From assembly GCA_021234155.1 (NCBI GenBank), contig JAJEKV010000012.1, positions 6,761,789 through 6,825,788 of the forward strand: a stretch of DNA of 64,000 bases, read 5' to 3'. The stretch comes from Isoetes taiwanensis. Lineage: Eukaryota; Streptophyta; Lycopodiopsida; Isoetales; Isoetaceae. The notes beneath the pieces are model-generated. The model searched no databases. It saw only the letters and a list, made by a program, of their open reading frames with translations, and was not told where the DNA came from. Both the position numbers and the translations under genes were made by a program. Positions 25,301 through 37,200 of this stretch are shown piece by piece. Position 1 is the stretch's first letter. The number at the start of each line of letters is the position of its first letter.

Positions 25301-26827
25301 CTCCCCGCCGCTCCTGACACACGCCGCCACCAAAGACCTTGGCAAAAACGCTTCACCCGCCAACGCAGTCACCATACCGCACATACCCTTCGAGAGATGA
25401 AAAGGTATCAAGCCACAACTCCCCGCACCGGGCCGAAAATCCACATCAGCCCGGAAACCGTGTTCAAACGGAACACCGGCCCTAGAGGGCCCGAGGCAAC
25501 CACACCTCGACCGACAAAAACTTGAGGGTAATGATCAAAATGGAGGTAGACGAATGTTACTCCAACAAGAAAGAGGGCACACCATCCAAAGGCGCATGGA
25601 GAAGCATAGCACCGGTCATGCCTAGCATACGCCGCCCGCACCAATCGCCTATTACAATAGGTGAAAGACAAGTCCCCTGTGGACCTCAACCAAGGCCAAA
25701 TCCTCAGAACAAACGAGACCACCGGGTCCCTCTCAAACCCATGCACAACTGGGTTCCAACTGTAGTGATCCTCTACTCGCTCTACCATATTGAAGTCCCC
25801 TAACAACAATTACCAAGCGACCTGCAACCCACCAAGGGCTCGTAACTTATTCCGGACCGTGGGCCATAAAGCACCCCGCCGAGAAGGCTGATTAGGGGCA
25901 TAAACATTAACAATCCCCCACTCTTGCCCTCCCTCCAACCACTTAATTATTGCTCACCGACCAAACCTGTCTGCTGCAGAGTACGTGACCTGCACATCCA
26001 TTCTCCAAGCAATAAGAGTACCCCCACTAGTCCGCCTAGAAGAAGAAGCAATAGAGACAAACTGCCTACCAACCATATTCATGAGCTCGACATATCACCC
26101 GTGGGACACTTATGCTCCCGAATGCAAACAATATCGACGGGCCTCGGCGGCCGCTTGCCAAGAAATACGGGCCTCTTACTACTAGAGGACCGCACCCCCG
26201 CACATTCCAACTAAGGATCGACCTATTCATCCCGGGAGGAGAAGTGTCCAAACCCCACATGCCTATCCACCGGGCCATCGCCCACTCCACCAGTCATCAT
26301 CTAGAGCCGAGGATTAATCACAGCAATGTGACCCACAGTAGGCCCACGTGACATTCCACTTCAAACACGCGTGTTGGAAGTCCCCTGTGCACCTCCATAG
26401 AGTCATGGGCCACACTAGATTCTACCTCCAACCGGGCTGCTCCATCCACTTCATGCTCAAGACATACCGCTAACGGGACATCCCCGGCGGGATCACCGGC
26501 CCCTCCGCGGCCCCCTCGGACCTAGCCACAACCAAATCATCTCGAGCCCTCCCCCGAGCCACCACCGTCCCTAGCCCTCGCCATCCATGGGCGGCCAGCC
26601 CCAGCCCCGCCTGGATCACCACCTCTCCCAACCACACCACCTCGTCCAACTCCACTCACTGCACCACGGAGTCCTCTGCCTGTTGCCTCAGGAACAGAGG
26701 AATCCCGGGCCCCTGCATAAGCACCCGCAACCCCTACCACATCACAAGCACCAGCAGGATCATCAACAGGGTCAGATGGTAGCACAATAGATGGAAACAT
26801 CTGGCGGATCTCAGAGCCATAGACTTA
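22374..26827 (-). mobile_element. L1-type LINE, nearly full length, with target-site duplication
   Basis: The minus strand carries, in order: a low-complexity ORF1-like region (26800-26300); an endonuclease start SILSWNVRGCG (about 26215); LLGDFNMVERVEDH and YARHDRCYASPCAFGW (25810-25560); an RT start with CPGLDGIP-like and LDFAKAYN segments (about 24900-24530); and a C-terminal part with LQKHLNWWKGSKLSM, ALDKIVRNFVWGG and REDGGLAILDLALHSKVLVSSLFGAL (24000-23680). The 3' end is a poly(A) at 22374-22383 (T on plus). TTTAATCATT flanks both ends (22364-22373, 26828-26837). Frameshifts split the ORFs, so it is inactive. It is clearly GC-richer than its surroundings. Confidence 0.85.
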
Positions 26828-26837
26828 TTTAATCATT

Positions 26838-27130
26838 ATTTTCCTGTTAAATGCCCATAGACTTTTTCTTTTATCCCACTTTGACCCAATTTTTCCCATA
26901 TTAAATCTACTCCAGAGAATTTGTACACTACTTCTCATCACTTTTCTGAGCACGCTTCAGAAGAATTTACTCGAAAATCATCTCTCCAGCTCTTATTGAC
27001 CTAATTTGAGTACTAAAACCTCTTTTTCTTCAGGAAAAAGCAATTTCTTTCACAGTTCCTACATGAACCTACAAAAAAGAAGAAAAATACTAGAATTCGC
27101 AAAAAAATACAATGAAAGGTCCGGGAGTCA
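26838..27130. other. Short AT-rich stretch between two LINEs
   Basis: No feature seen. CCATAGACTT occurs on both sides of the L1 5' end (26817 and 26859). Confidence 0.4.
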
Positions 27131-27139
27131 CCATGAGAG

Positions 27140-28430
27140 GGGAATTTTCTGTGTTTATACGATGGGAGCATCGTATAGATTTGGAGAGCGTCACATTGGT
27201 TGGGACGAAGATGAGACATGCAAGACCTTAGTCTTGGCAAAATTGACCCCCGTTCCAGTGGCCCGACAGAAACTATCCAGTGCATGTAGGTGCTATTGCA
27301 TGACATCCAGGGTGTGGGCTAGGAGGTCCACATCATCTGCGTATGAGCTGCCTAATGATCTGGTGCACAAGCTAAGCTTCTTCACCCCCATGGTTGGCGA
27401 GCCACCCCACCAATTGGTCAATGTAGAGGCCAAACAATGTTGGGGAGAGTGGGCATCCTTGGCGGATACCAATAATACTGTTGACAGCTTGTCATGTCGA
27501 TGTCAGTCAGCTGGACCATGTCTTATAGAGTCTGTATACCGCATTTTACAAGTCTTTAGGGGCTCCCAACTTTTTTAGTCTTTCCCACAACTTTTCTCTA
27601 GGCACAATGTCAAAGGCCTTTGCAAAGACGACAAAGCAGCCGTAGAGATCCTGCCTGCAGTTCCTGCTATCCTCAACTAAGGCTTGGAGCATGAAAATGT
27701 GGTCAATGGTGGAGTGTTGGGGCCTGAATCCTGCCTGTGTGAGCGCTCTCACTTCTGCCTCCTCTGCCCACATCGTCAATTGTTCAAGAATGCTGGCCAT
27801 TAGTTCTGCAAAGAATGAACTGACCATGATTGTCCTGTAGTTGTTGCCTGGGCTGTGTGGATCTCCTGCTTTATAGATAGGGACTACTCTGCTAATGGCC
27901 CACTGTTGGGAAAATCCTTCCTGTAATTCCATATTAAATAGTGCGATCAAGATGGGCACTATTGGTGGTCCTGCCCACTTGAGCAGCTCTGTCTGTATGC
28001 CATCCAAGTCTGCCGCCTTGCCATGCCATTGGCGAGACGCTGCAGGCCCTGAGTGACATCTGCCTCTGTGATTTCCAAGGCCGGCCCCTCTAGGGAGGTA
28101 ATTCTAGCTGGACCCTAGGAGGATCATAGAGCTGGTGTAAGTATTGCACCCATTGGTCCGGACTGATATTTCCTGCAGGCTGCAAAGGCTTGCTCAGCAC
28201 CTTTCTCCAAAATGTTCTGGGATCCCTCTCCAGAAGGTAAAACATTTCCCTCTGATGCTCTGCAATGTATCTGGCTTTCTTTCCTTTCACGAAAAGATGG
28301 TACTGTCCGATCGCGAGGAGGCGCATGGCATGTTCCATGACCTGTCCAAGCCAGCGCTTGAAGCTCCTTATGTTCAGCATCAAACCACTGGTAGCAGGGA
28401 TTGAAAATATAGAAAATTTGATCTGCAATA
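27140..28430 (-). pseudogene. LINE reverse transcriptase fragment (a lineage other than the L1 copy)
   Basis: Minus frames give, 5' to 3': EHQREMFYLLERDPRTFWRK (about 28270), MDGIQTELLKWAGPPIVPIL (28007), VVPIYKAGDPHSPGNNYRTI (about 27890), TQAGFRPQHSTIDHIFMLQAL (about 27740), FVVFAKAFDIVPREKLWERL (about 27620; FAKAFD matches the first catalytic Asp motif), then a GCPLSPTLF-type and a YADDVDLL-like stretch with errors (27470-27330). Palm motifs are in RT order. Frameshifts and a lost G in PGN-NYR show decay. It may be the RT of the family whose tails are scattered in the window. Confidence 0.8.
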
Positions 28431-28877
28431 AACTTTATCGAACCTAATAATGGTTAAATTGTCGAGGCCATTTGTAGTTTTGTAGTTTCCAAAGAACATG
28501 ATGGCTACTTGGCCAACAACGCTAAAGTTGAATTATGTAGATGTGAGAATGCCCAGGGAACACCCACTTAAATGTATTATTCTTCTACTCTGATATAGCT
28601 AAAATTTCAGAGTTTAGCTTTCAACTAATAGCAAACATCAACTATCGGAAGCATGCTATGAAGATTTTAATGTATAATTATTTTTGAGTTTATAATAAAA
28701 TCTAGATAATGTCTTGCTCTCAATTAAAATATAAATTTGTTGTTTGAAAAAAAAAAAATGTAGACAATGATAACTCATACAATTTGTTGTGCAATGCTTA
28801 AATATATGCATTTGCTTTTCTAGACTCCTTACATCATACAGTCCCTAAATATCAAGGGACTTGTGTTTATATACATA
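28431..28877. other. 3' flank of the metallo-beta-lactamase-fold gene
   Basis: AT-rich, with no gene seen; it includes the 3' UTR of the gene that ends at 28878. Confidence 0.4.
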
Positions 28878-30768
28878 TCAATTTTTTTGGATTGGAACAT
28901 CAATAGTCACGCCTGGTATTGCTTCCACAATTGTCGTGTCTTGTAGGACATTGGCCAAAAGTGCCTACATTTGGAAACTCATCTTAGATTGTAAGAAAAA
29001 AAAATCCAAAGAATGAAAAATTTATTGACACTCTTACCTTAAATGATTCGGTGGTACCAACTTCATAAAGCAATTTTGATAGGAAACCCTTGCTATCCAG
29101 GTCCCCATTTTTCATTGCAATAATGTGTCTGCAAGCAAGTGCTTTTGATTCTATGTTAGAGGTCATTTCAGGCTTTATATATTATAATCACAATTAAGTT
29201 ACCTTGGTTGCAATAGCTTTGCCAATTCAACTGCATCCTCCTGCCCAGAGACAAGTGTAAAACCAGGTAACCTTTGTTTAATTACTGGGGTTACAAGCAC
29301 ATCAGCTTTCTTATTTCTCAGTGATGGTCGATCGTATACACAGTGAGGTTCATAATAAAGTGAAATATTAGGGTCTTCCACTTCAACAAAATATCTATCA
29401 AAAGAATCAAGACCAGTAAATATTCTTCACAATGATAGTATTCTACTGGAAAAAGCAATCGCGCCTACCCATTCTCAGGGCGTTGCCAAGGAGGACCCAA
29501 AACTGGACCAGCAGATGCACACACTTTTATCTGTGATGAGTCTTTAAAAAGAATCGTGCTTTCAGTAGGTTCCAGGTAGGTCACCTGAAAGATCAAGACA
29601 TTAATCAAATTATCAATGTCAAAGCATGACAGATCAGGTACTTTTATGTACTAAGTCAAATATATATTTCAACCACGCAGTTAATATCATATTTGGCAAG
29701 TATGTGAGTTAAAATTGCCTTGCATTGAAATATGGAACATCACAGCTTCGACTTTGCTAAGCATTTGATAGCCAATGAATGTCATGACAGATTTGTTCAT
29801 ATCTCACTAATTGAATACTTAGAACTGGATGGCATGAAAACATGGAAGCAAAAAATGGCTTAACATTACCTGTACAGGCTGAAATATGTTTTTTAAGATT
29901 GGTTCTGCATTTGGTGTTGCAATTACTTTTACATTGGGGAATATCTCTGCAAGTGGCACAAGTGTTCTTTTGTGGCAGTGGTCATCCAGACTCTGAGTAA
30001 TTAACAAGACCTCAACTGGCGGTAAATCTTGGAGCTGCACAGTTATCCCAAGAACAGTCCTTTAGAAATTGTTTGTGATTTCCTATAAACTTATTTCACA
30101 TATCAAGAGAGTAAAATCTCGATACTATCCTGTTCCTTTCATAAGTAAACTTGCAAGCATAACCTGGAATTGCTTGAGGTATTTCTTTGCACCATCATAA
30201 AGCCACGGCACGCCAAAGTCAAGATTCCCAACCAACACTGGATCCACTAGAATATTGACATTTTTAATCTTCCATAACCATGAATTGCCCTGTAAAATAT
30301 GATGAATTGTACATGTTAACATTGTATTCTGAAATGTTGAAGCTGGAGATATTCAATAGAAAAGAATTGAAGACCTCCAAATATGTTAGCTGCAGTGAGG
30401 AACTCTGACTTTCCATTCTTGTTTCAGGGCCTACCAGTGCTGCTGATTCTGTACTCATGCAAAATTTAGGAAACTTCCTTCTTTCCCTAAGCCATATTTA
30501 ATTCTTCAGAATTGTCCCAACAACTAGGAAATCAGATCCTAAACATCATGCCATCATTAAAACATGGCCAAATTTTTGCATGAAACTCAAGCAAAATGTA
30601 CAAACTTGAATACGCCAAACAAACAATAACAATATCTGAGTTGAAAAACAGAAAAAAGAATGTAGAAGCTAACCTGAAACTTTGAAAATGGAGGAAACGT
30701 GGAGGGCAGATAAATGGGCGGAAGGAAGCCGGACAACAAGGTATTGTTGCCATATTTCGTTGGTTCAT
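28878..30768 (-). CDS. Metallo-beta-lactamase-fold hydrolase, likely chloroplast (8 exons, 316 aa)
   Basis: Exons (minus): 30768-30674, 30453-30375, 30289-30164, 30034-29870, 29584-29469, 29394-29203, 29128-29038, 28964-28878. Phases agree and the total is 951 nt. The acceptor at 30453 (GCATGAG) and the donor at 30375 (GTCTTC) are weak but are required by frame. The first 31 residues (Met-rich start, basic, Pro/Phe-rich, no acidic residues) look like a plastid transit peptide; ATG 30753 is an alternative start. The body has LQLTYLEGNSWLW, NILVDPVLVGNLDFGVPWLY, LLITQSLDDHCHKRTL and KADVLVTPVIKQRLPGFTLV. This matches the plant metallo-hydrolase/oxidoreductase proteins related to UlaG-type lactonases. 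The HxHxDH metal motif is altered to QSLDDH, so the reaction is unknown. Confidence 0.85.
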
Positions 30769-31972
30769 AATCTGCTTGTTAATGCCAGATACTAAATGAG
30801 CGGTCCAGTTTTTATTACTTTAAGGCAAATTCTGTAGGAATTTAAACCTGTTCATGTGGCAATTTTCGCCCAAAAAAACCAACAGGAAGAGGGTGTTTAA
30901 AAATGGTGAAAACTCCAAACTACCCTTTTAAGTTTGCTAAAATTGTTCGAACGCCTCTAGTTAATGGGGTTTTTAATGGGGTAGTTAATGGCGCATTTTT
31001 GAGATGATTCAGTTTTGGAATTTGTCCTTCAAATGAGAATAAGATCTATCCACCAAAGCTAAGATCACCTGATATTTGAGCATTCTTAAGATGGTGTTCA
31101 TGTCACCGATCAGGTTGTGAACCCAGTTCACAGTTCACGTCAACATGATCCCATATCATCACACCAGGTTGAATGCAGATAGAGAGATCACTTCTAATGC
31201 ACGATTCAAGTTTATTTATTTTCTCTTGGATCAGATCTCTATGATCTAATGCCATATCAACTTCCTATCATACCAAGATAGGATCGAAATGCCTTGGCAA
31301 ATGGATTCAGGGTTAAATGTAATACATATAGACAGTGGGAAATTGCCACAATTGTCATGTATTCATCTATAACACATGTACTATGGCCATCCTTCTGCTC
31401 TAGAATCTCTCTGTATGCCTTATAAAAGTATTATCTTAGAGAAGGACACACCACATGAATTCCATCTTGTTAGTTATCCCATGGGACTTATGATCTTCAT
31501 GAGAAGTTAATGGGATCAAAGATCAGGAAAAGGAGAGAAGATTTAAATCGGACCTCTAGGTTGGCTCCTAGGATTTCTCCTTAATTGATGCCTAGTATTG
31601 AGAGCAGGAGTGTCAAGCAATAAATGGGATTTTCTCAGTTTAATTCCTTTTTTTAAGCTAGCCCTTAATAAAAGGGGAGCAATCATTTTCTTTATTATTC
31701 TCTTTGTCTATACTATCCATATCACTCGAATGGGGACAAGCCCAGAATTTAGATTGGCAGCATCTATTTCGTGTTATATGATCTATGTCACTTAAAGATA
31801 ATTATTACTATTAGTTTTTTTAAGAGTAGTACAATGTTTTAGATCTTGCCTGGGAGGAAAAATGTCTGGAACATTCTCTGCTGTGTTCTTTCTGTTGAGA
31901 GCTGAGTCTTCATCTGCCATTTCTTGTATCAAATTTGAAGAACCTGCTCTTGTAACTGTGTTGCAAGTATTC
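30769..31972. other. Upstream region of the hydrolase gene; otherwise no gene seen
   Basis: The 5' flank contains TTAATGGGGTTTTTAATGGGG-type repeats near 30960. No element or gene was identified in the rest; the open frame 31598-31795 (+) has no known domain. Confidence 0.4.
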
Positions 31973-33330
31973 TCATTCTCCTTTTTTTCCTATCGTTCTT
32001 TCCAAATGGACTGTCTCACAATCTGAATTGTCTATGTTTGTTTCCCTTTCTGTGATTAAGCATCCTTTGTTCAAATTAAAGTCCACATGTAACTCAAAAA
32101 GTTGCATTGCAACAGCTTCAGAAATTGAGTTGCTATTTTGAGGGATTGGAGGTTGATCAGTCAAATCAATAAGGGGCAGTGATTGGAGGGGCTTATGAGT
32201 ATTTGTAGGATCAAGACTAGTGAAAGGACCAGAGTTCTGGGGGAGCATTATTGGCTCTTCAATATCTGCACAAAACTCATCATTTATGTCAGCTAAGACT
32301 TGAAACTTATTGTTACAGATAACCTTAGCTGCTAAGTTGACATTGCTTGAAACAATGTTTCCATTTGCTACATTGTCTATAACTTGTAACTGCCTCTTGA
32401 GGATATATGAGCTTCCATCTGTTTCTCTTTATTGCCCTTGTTTTCCATAAAGAATGATTTTTCATTCTCTCTCAATTGATCTGATTGATCTGATTGAGTA
32501 TTAACCCTGGGAGGATTAATTTTAATACTTGGCTGGTTGTTTTTACCAAAGACTTTAAAGGTTTTGGAAACAGTCCCTTTTTGAGTTAAAATTGCATTAT
32601 AGAATATTTAAGGATATCATTTAGAGTCTGATGTAGATCAAATATCATAGGAGACTTGCCCTTAGTTATTGTTCTATTGTGGTTGATGGTCTCCTTAATC
32701 TTCAAAGAGTTGTCTGAGGTATTTGCAGTTTTAGAGGCATCTGCAATTTTGGCTGTGTGAAGATAATGTTAATCACCTCTGTTCAACACTTTTACTACAC
32801 CAGAAGGTTGTGCAGAGATGTTTAATACTTGTGAACCTTCCAGAATGTAATGATGATTCTTCTTGTGCAAACTTTTGTTTCTGTTCTCTTTTTTTTTAAT
32901 TCTTCTCTTGTTGCCATTAATTCTAGTCCATTTTGACCCCTGAGACTGAGCTTGCCTTGTATCTCCATGGAGCAACCAATTAGCCCGATCATTGATGTAG
33001 TTGTTTGGACTTATATTCCCACTGGTTGCTAAATTAGGTGAGTTTAAAACACCTTCATCATTGAGCATACCATTAGCAATCTTGCTCTGAATTTTATACT
33101 GACAAACCATAGAGGAAAAATATTTGGAATTGCAATCTTGACAAAAAGTAGGCAATCCAACCCATCTCAGCTGAAGACTAATTTGTTTGCCAAAGAAATC
33201 AAGCAAGGGAATGGAATTAGGCACAACCTTAGATATGTCCAGCTGGATAAAGCATTTTGGAGATGAGTATTCAGTAGAGGATGTAGGTTCCAATAGAATT
33301 GAAGATGGCCGAGAAACAATCTTCATTCCA
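31973..33330 (-). pseudogene. LINE ORF1 (gag-like) relic with degenerate zinc knuckle
   Basis: The minus frame 33326-32769 begins with a DUF4283-neighbour segment (FIQLDISKVVPNSIPLLDFF, then KQISLQLRWVGLPTFCQDC) followed by CQDCNSKYFSSMVC. That has the C-x2-C-x4-H-x4-C spacing of plant LINE ORF1 knuckles but with Phe in place of His. A basic Lys/Arg/Asn-rich region follows. A further open piece (32248-31973) is Pro/Ser-rich, as such ORF1 tails are. No RT follows on this strand. Confidence 0.55.
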
Positions 33331-33376
33331 GTATATTGGGTTAAGCTCTTATTCTATAGGGTTTTGTATGTCATCA

Positions 33377-33438
33377 CCGGTTTATCCAGTGGTTGCTGCG
33401 ATTGGCGGCAGCTGGGAGCAACCCACCGGATAAACCGG
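33377..33438. repeat. 20-bp imperfect hairpin
   Basis: CCGGTTTATCCAGTGGTTGC (33377-33396) faces its near-complement GCAACCCACCGGATAAACCGG (33418-33438) across a 21-nt loop. Just after it, ACCACATGCCATTC is repeated at about 33454 and 33489. Confidence 0.7.
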
Positions 33439-33579
33439 AAGGAAATGGCAGACCACATGCCATTCCCCCACAAAATAGAAATAGGGGACCACATGCCATT
33501 CTATTCTGTAAAGAACCAGCCCTGCAAAGGTCTTTCAAAGTTTTCGCAAAGTTTCTCGCAGAGTCCTTATGAAAAATAG

Positions 33580-34283
33580 ATGTTTACCTAAAACAGATGT
33601 TTATGTAAAACTTTGCCCAAAATAATATTTTTCTATTTTTCTATTTTATATTGTTATGGCCTCTTGTATTTCTATTCCGTTTCTTTTTATACGCACATTG
33701 TATAGCTCGATTTTTGTTGTCTATTTGATGAATAATCCTCGAGATATCCACTTACATACAATGTCCAAAATGTGGCAGCATTAAAAAAAGGTGCTACAAT
33801 CGTGAAAAAATTCCATAAAGAGATTAAGGGCTCTTTCACAAATACAATAAGAAAATAGCTGATTTTAGATTGTTTTCTGTACAACTCCTTGGCTTATGAA
33901 AGAACTGAAAATCAGCTATTACATTCACCTCGAGCATGAGCATCACACGTCTGCAACTCTTGATGGTAACTCACCTCGAGCATGGGTATCACACATCTGT
34001 AACACAATCATTACTAACATTTGATTACTTTTGTACATAACCTCAAGACACGGTTATGCATAATGGCAATTGCTCCGAAGGTGGTATATATTGCAAAGAT
34101 ACAGACGCTACTCTAAAAAGGCAAAAATCGCTAGTTCCTGAAGGGTGATTGCAAATTAAACAAAGGTTTAGCCTGAAACATTCTTTGAAACCTTTCATTT
34201 CTAGAAAACCTACCTGTAAAGCAGTGGACATCACATAAAGACACAAGGGTAATGGCAGTTTGCCTAGCAGAACTTATTTACAG
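33580..34283. other. Gene-free stretch downstream of SYS1
   Basis: It holds a two-copy direct repeat, TCACCTCGAGCATG(A/G)G(C/T)ATCACAC(G/A)TCTG (about 33926 and 33971), and probably the SYS1 3' UTR. No other gene was seen. Confidence 0.45.
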
Positions 34284-37200
34284 TCAAACATGCTCTCCTT
34301 TTCCTACTAAAAGACTCCAATCACATGCCATAGCATAAGAATTTTGGACAAACTTACTTGCCCGATTGCTTCTGATTGGTATCTCCCTAAGCTCCCGTCT
34401 CATACACAGCCATTCCCCTAGAAGTGCAGTTGCTGCTAGGCAAGCTAGGTTCATCACCCACCATACTATAGAAGATGGAAGCCCACCATATACAAGGCAA
34501 AAAAACAAATGAATAATGTACATTGTGGCAGAAAAGTCCAGGCACTTTTTTGCCCTCTCCACCAACAAGAAAAGATATCCAGCTCTGCAATAAAGTAACA
34601 AAGTTCTGGATTTAGTCGTTCTGAAGATAAAATGAACAGCCAGCATTATAAGACACTAATTCAGATCTGCACCAGGAGGAGTTTTCGCCTTCACTTGATG
34701 TGAAATTGAAAAAAAATAAAATTTATTCATGTCTATACTAAAGTTCCATGCATACCAACAGAATCTAATGAGCCTTCCAAACTCTCACTAATCTCTGGAC
34801 AAAGCATAAACGTTAATTTCTGCAGGCTTCTTCTCGAACAATCTTTTTAGATCTTGTCCCACATTCTAGAACTCCAAGACTTCCTCTTCTTTCTGATGAC
34901 TTCATACCATTCTTGTTTATAACAGCAATTCATCTCTTTGTATAATCAAGACAAGACAAGATATGCTGCTGATTATACCCTTTTGCCACTAACCTAACTT
35001 TAACTTGGCCCTATAGGCCCACCTTTTGCCTATCACATAATGATGAGACAGTATTCATCCTGCATATTCATCCTGCATAGCAGCATCCACCGCGGCTGCT
35101 TTTTGATAAGTTCTTAGATCCATAATTGATGATCTGGCTCACCAATATGTGCAATCTATGTTTAACTTGCTAACCTTAAAAAGCACACCTGAGAAGAAAC
35201 TGACTAAGAACTAGAGGATGTTAGATTGCCAATATTCTGATGTATGTCAGGCTATACATTATAATCATTAGGAGCATTGTTACTTGAATTAGGAGTGTCT
35301 AGTTGATCGCCAGGAGGTACAGCAAATTCGTGATTTGCTAAAATCAGCTTTTTAGACTTTAAGTCAGCCAGACCTTTACATCAATATGAGAAGACTGAAG
35401 AATTTGAAGATATTAGTAAAAACCAACGCAAAACTGAAATTGATTATGTTGTATCTGCTCAAGAACATGATTACGTTTGGTTTTGAAAAGTGATAGCCAA
35501 TAAAAATACAAGTAACTCCAGTCAAGTTGACTTTTCTTGTTGCTTGAGCTTTTTACCCCATCAGCATATTCTAAGCTGTCAAATACTCTTAAATCTTCCA
35601 CATTTTCTTTAAGACCAAAAAGAAGCTTCAAAGGGTACCTTCTAATCCACAGATTTGGTAGCCACATGGGAACTGCTTCAGCTCAAAAATGAGACCAAAA
35701 AAAGCTTCCAAGCCCACGGATTTGGTAGATCTATAAGCCACATAGGAACTGCTTCAGCCCAAAAAGTAGGAGCCGTATGCTCATAAGCTAGCAAGCATGG
35801 ATCAAACTAAGTTTGCAGAGCCCTAATTTTCGTTCTTCTGCTCTACTTTTGCACATGAGCATTACTAACATATTCATAACGTTATCTGTTCTCAAAGTTT
35901 TTATTTTCTGCCCTAACTAAGAGTGTGGAACTCTGCAAGCATTCATTCTTAGCACCCCCACACACATGTAACATAGATCTGAATGTGGCAATTTCGAGAG
36001 GTACGAGAGGCATGAGAATGGAAAGAAGCAGCTTACCAAAATGGCAGGCAATGCAATCTATCTAATGAATGCGCTCGCAACTTGAGTAAGGCCCGCTACC
36101 ATATCAAAATGTGGAAGAGCTCTGCCCCGTAAATAAGGCTATCAGGCATGCCATGAGTACTCGTATACCAGATCAATACTAAATATATTGGAGGCTCTAT
36201 CAAATTGGGACACAGATAGAAGATTGGTCTGCACTCCACATGGCGAGACTTGAATACAACATTTAAGAATTGGGAAACATCATTGTCAACTGCTATATTG
36301 AGATGCTTACTACTCGAATCTGCTAAATTTCAAATATAATCTACTGGCCCGAGGTAGGTCTATTGTTGAAAAGTTTCTGGATTCTTGATGGCATTTTCTC
36401 TGCAGCAGTATTAAGATTTTAAGAATGTTAAATATGAGTCTGACCCTGCTGACACAAATCACATTGCAGGCCTGAAGACATTTTTTGCAGCATGGGATCA
36501 GCTCAAGCAGTGTCTGAGATTGTTCGCAACACAAGGGTTACTGTATCTCAAGGATAAAATGTATGATGCAAAGAACATGCATGATTGCATTGGCAAAATT
36601 ATGCAAATCAAAGTGGCTTTGGCTGAAGTGAGTCTTATTTTGGATCAATATTTGCTTCATGTTTTACGAATGTTGTCATGCCACTGAGTTAAGGAAGACA
36701 CCCATCAACTTAAATCGGCGGCCCTCCATTTTGTAGCAGTACCAGCATGGTTGACATTGCCATCAATCACAGAGCTTTAAAGAAAAATTCCCGACACAAG
36801 AAAAGAGTTTGCCCCAGGAAAAGAGATTGCTTTTCCTAGGGGCAAGGCACTGCCTTAAACATTGTCCGTGTGGAATTTTCTCCAAGGTAAAAAGGTCATT
36901 GGTTTAAAGAGTCCTCCAGCTGCAAGCCTTATCTTCTTCATTAGCAGCACCTAATAATGGAATGGCATTTCTTTCTACTCCTGACAATAATTGTGTTGCA
37001 GCCCATGAAAACCAGGCGTGAATTCAAGAATGTATGTGCTGACCACGAGGAAAATTCGAATTAAAAGAGTGTGCCCAAATATGCCTTAATGGAGGATGCT
37101 GAAGTATAAGCCATATTTGCGCCACATCAGCACCTTAGCTAGGATCAATAATATTGCACAATTAACTAACATCTATCCGTTAAAATACAGTAAGGACACC

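Noticed and set aside
22433-26800. Many GC-rich plus-strand open frames that look like bacterial coding density
   Set aside because: The minus strand reads as LINE endonuclease and reverse transcriptase in order, with poly(A) and target duplications. The plus frames are shadows caused by high GC, so no bacterial insert is claimed.
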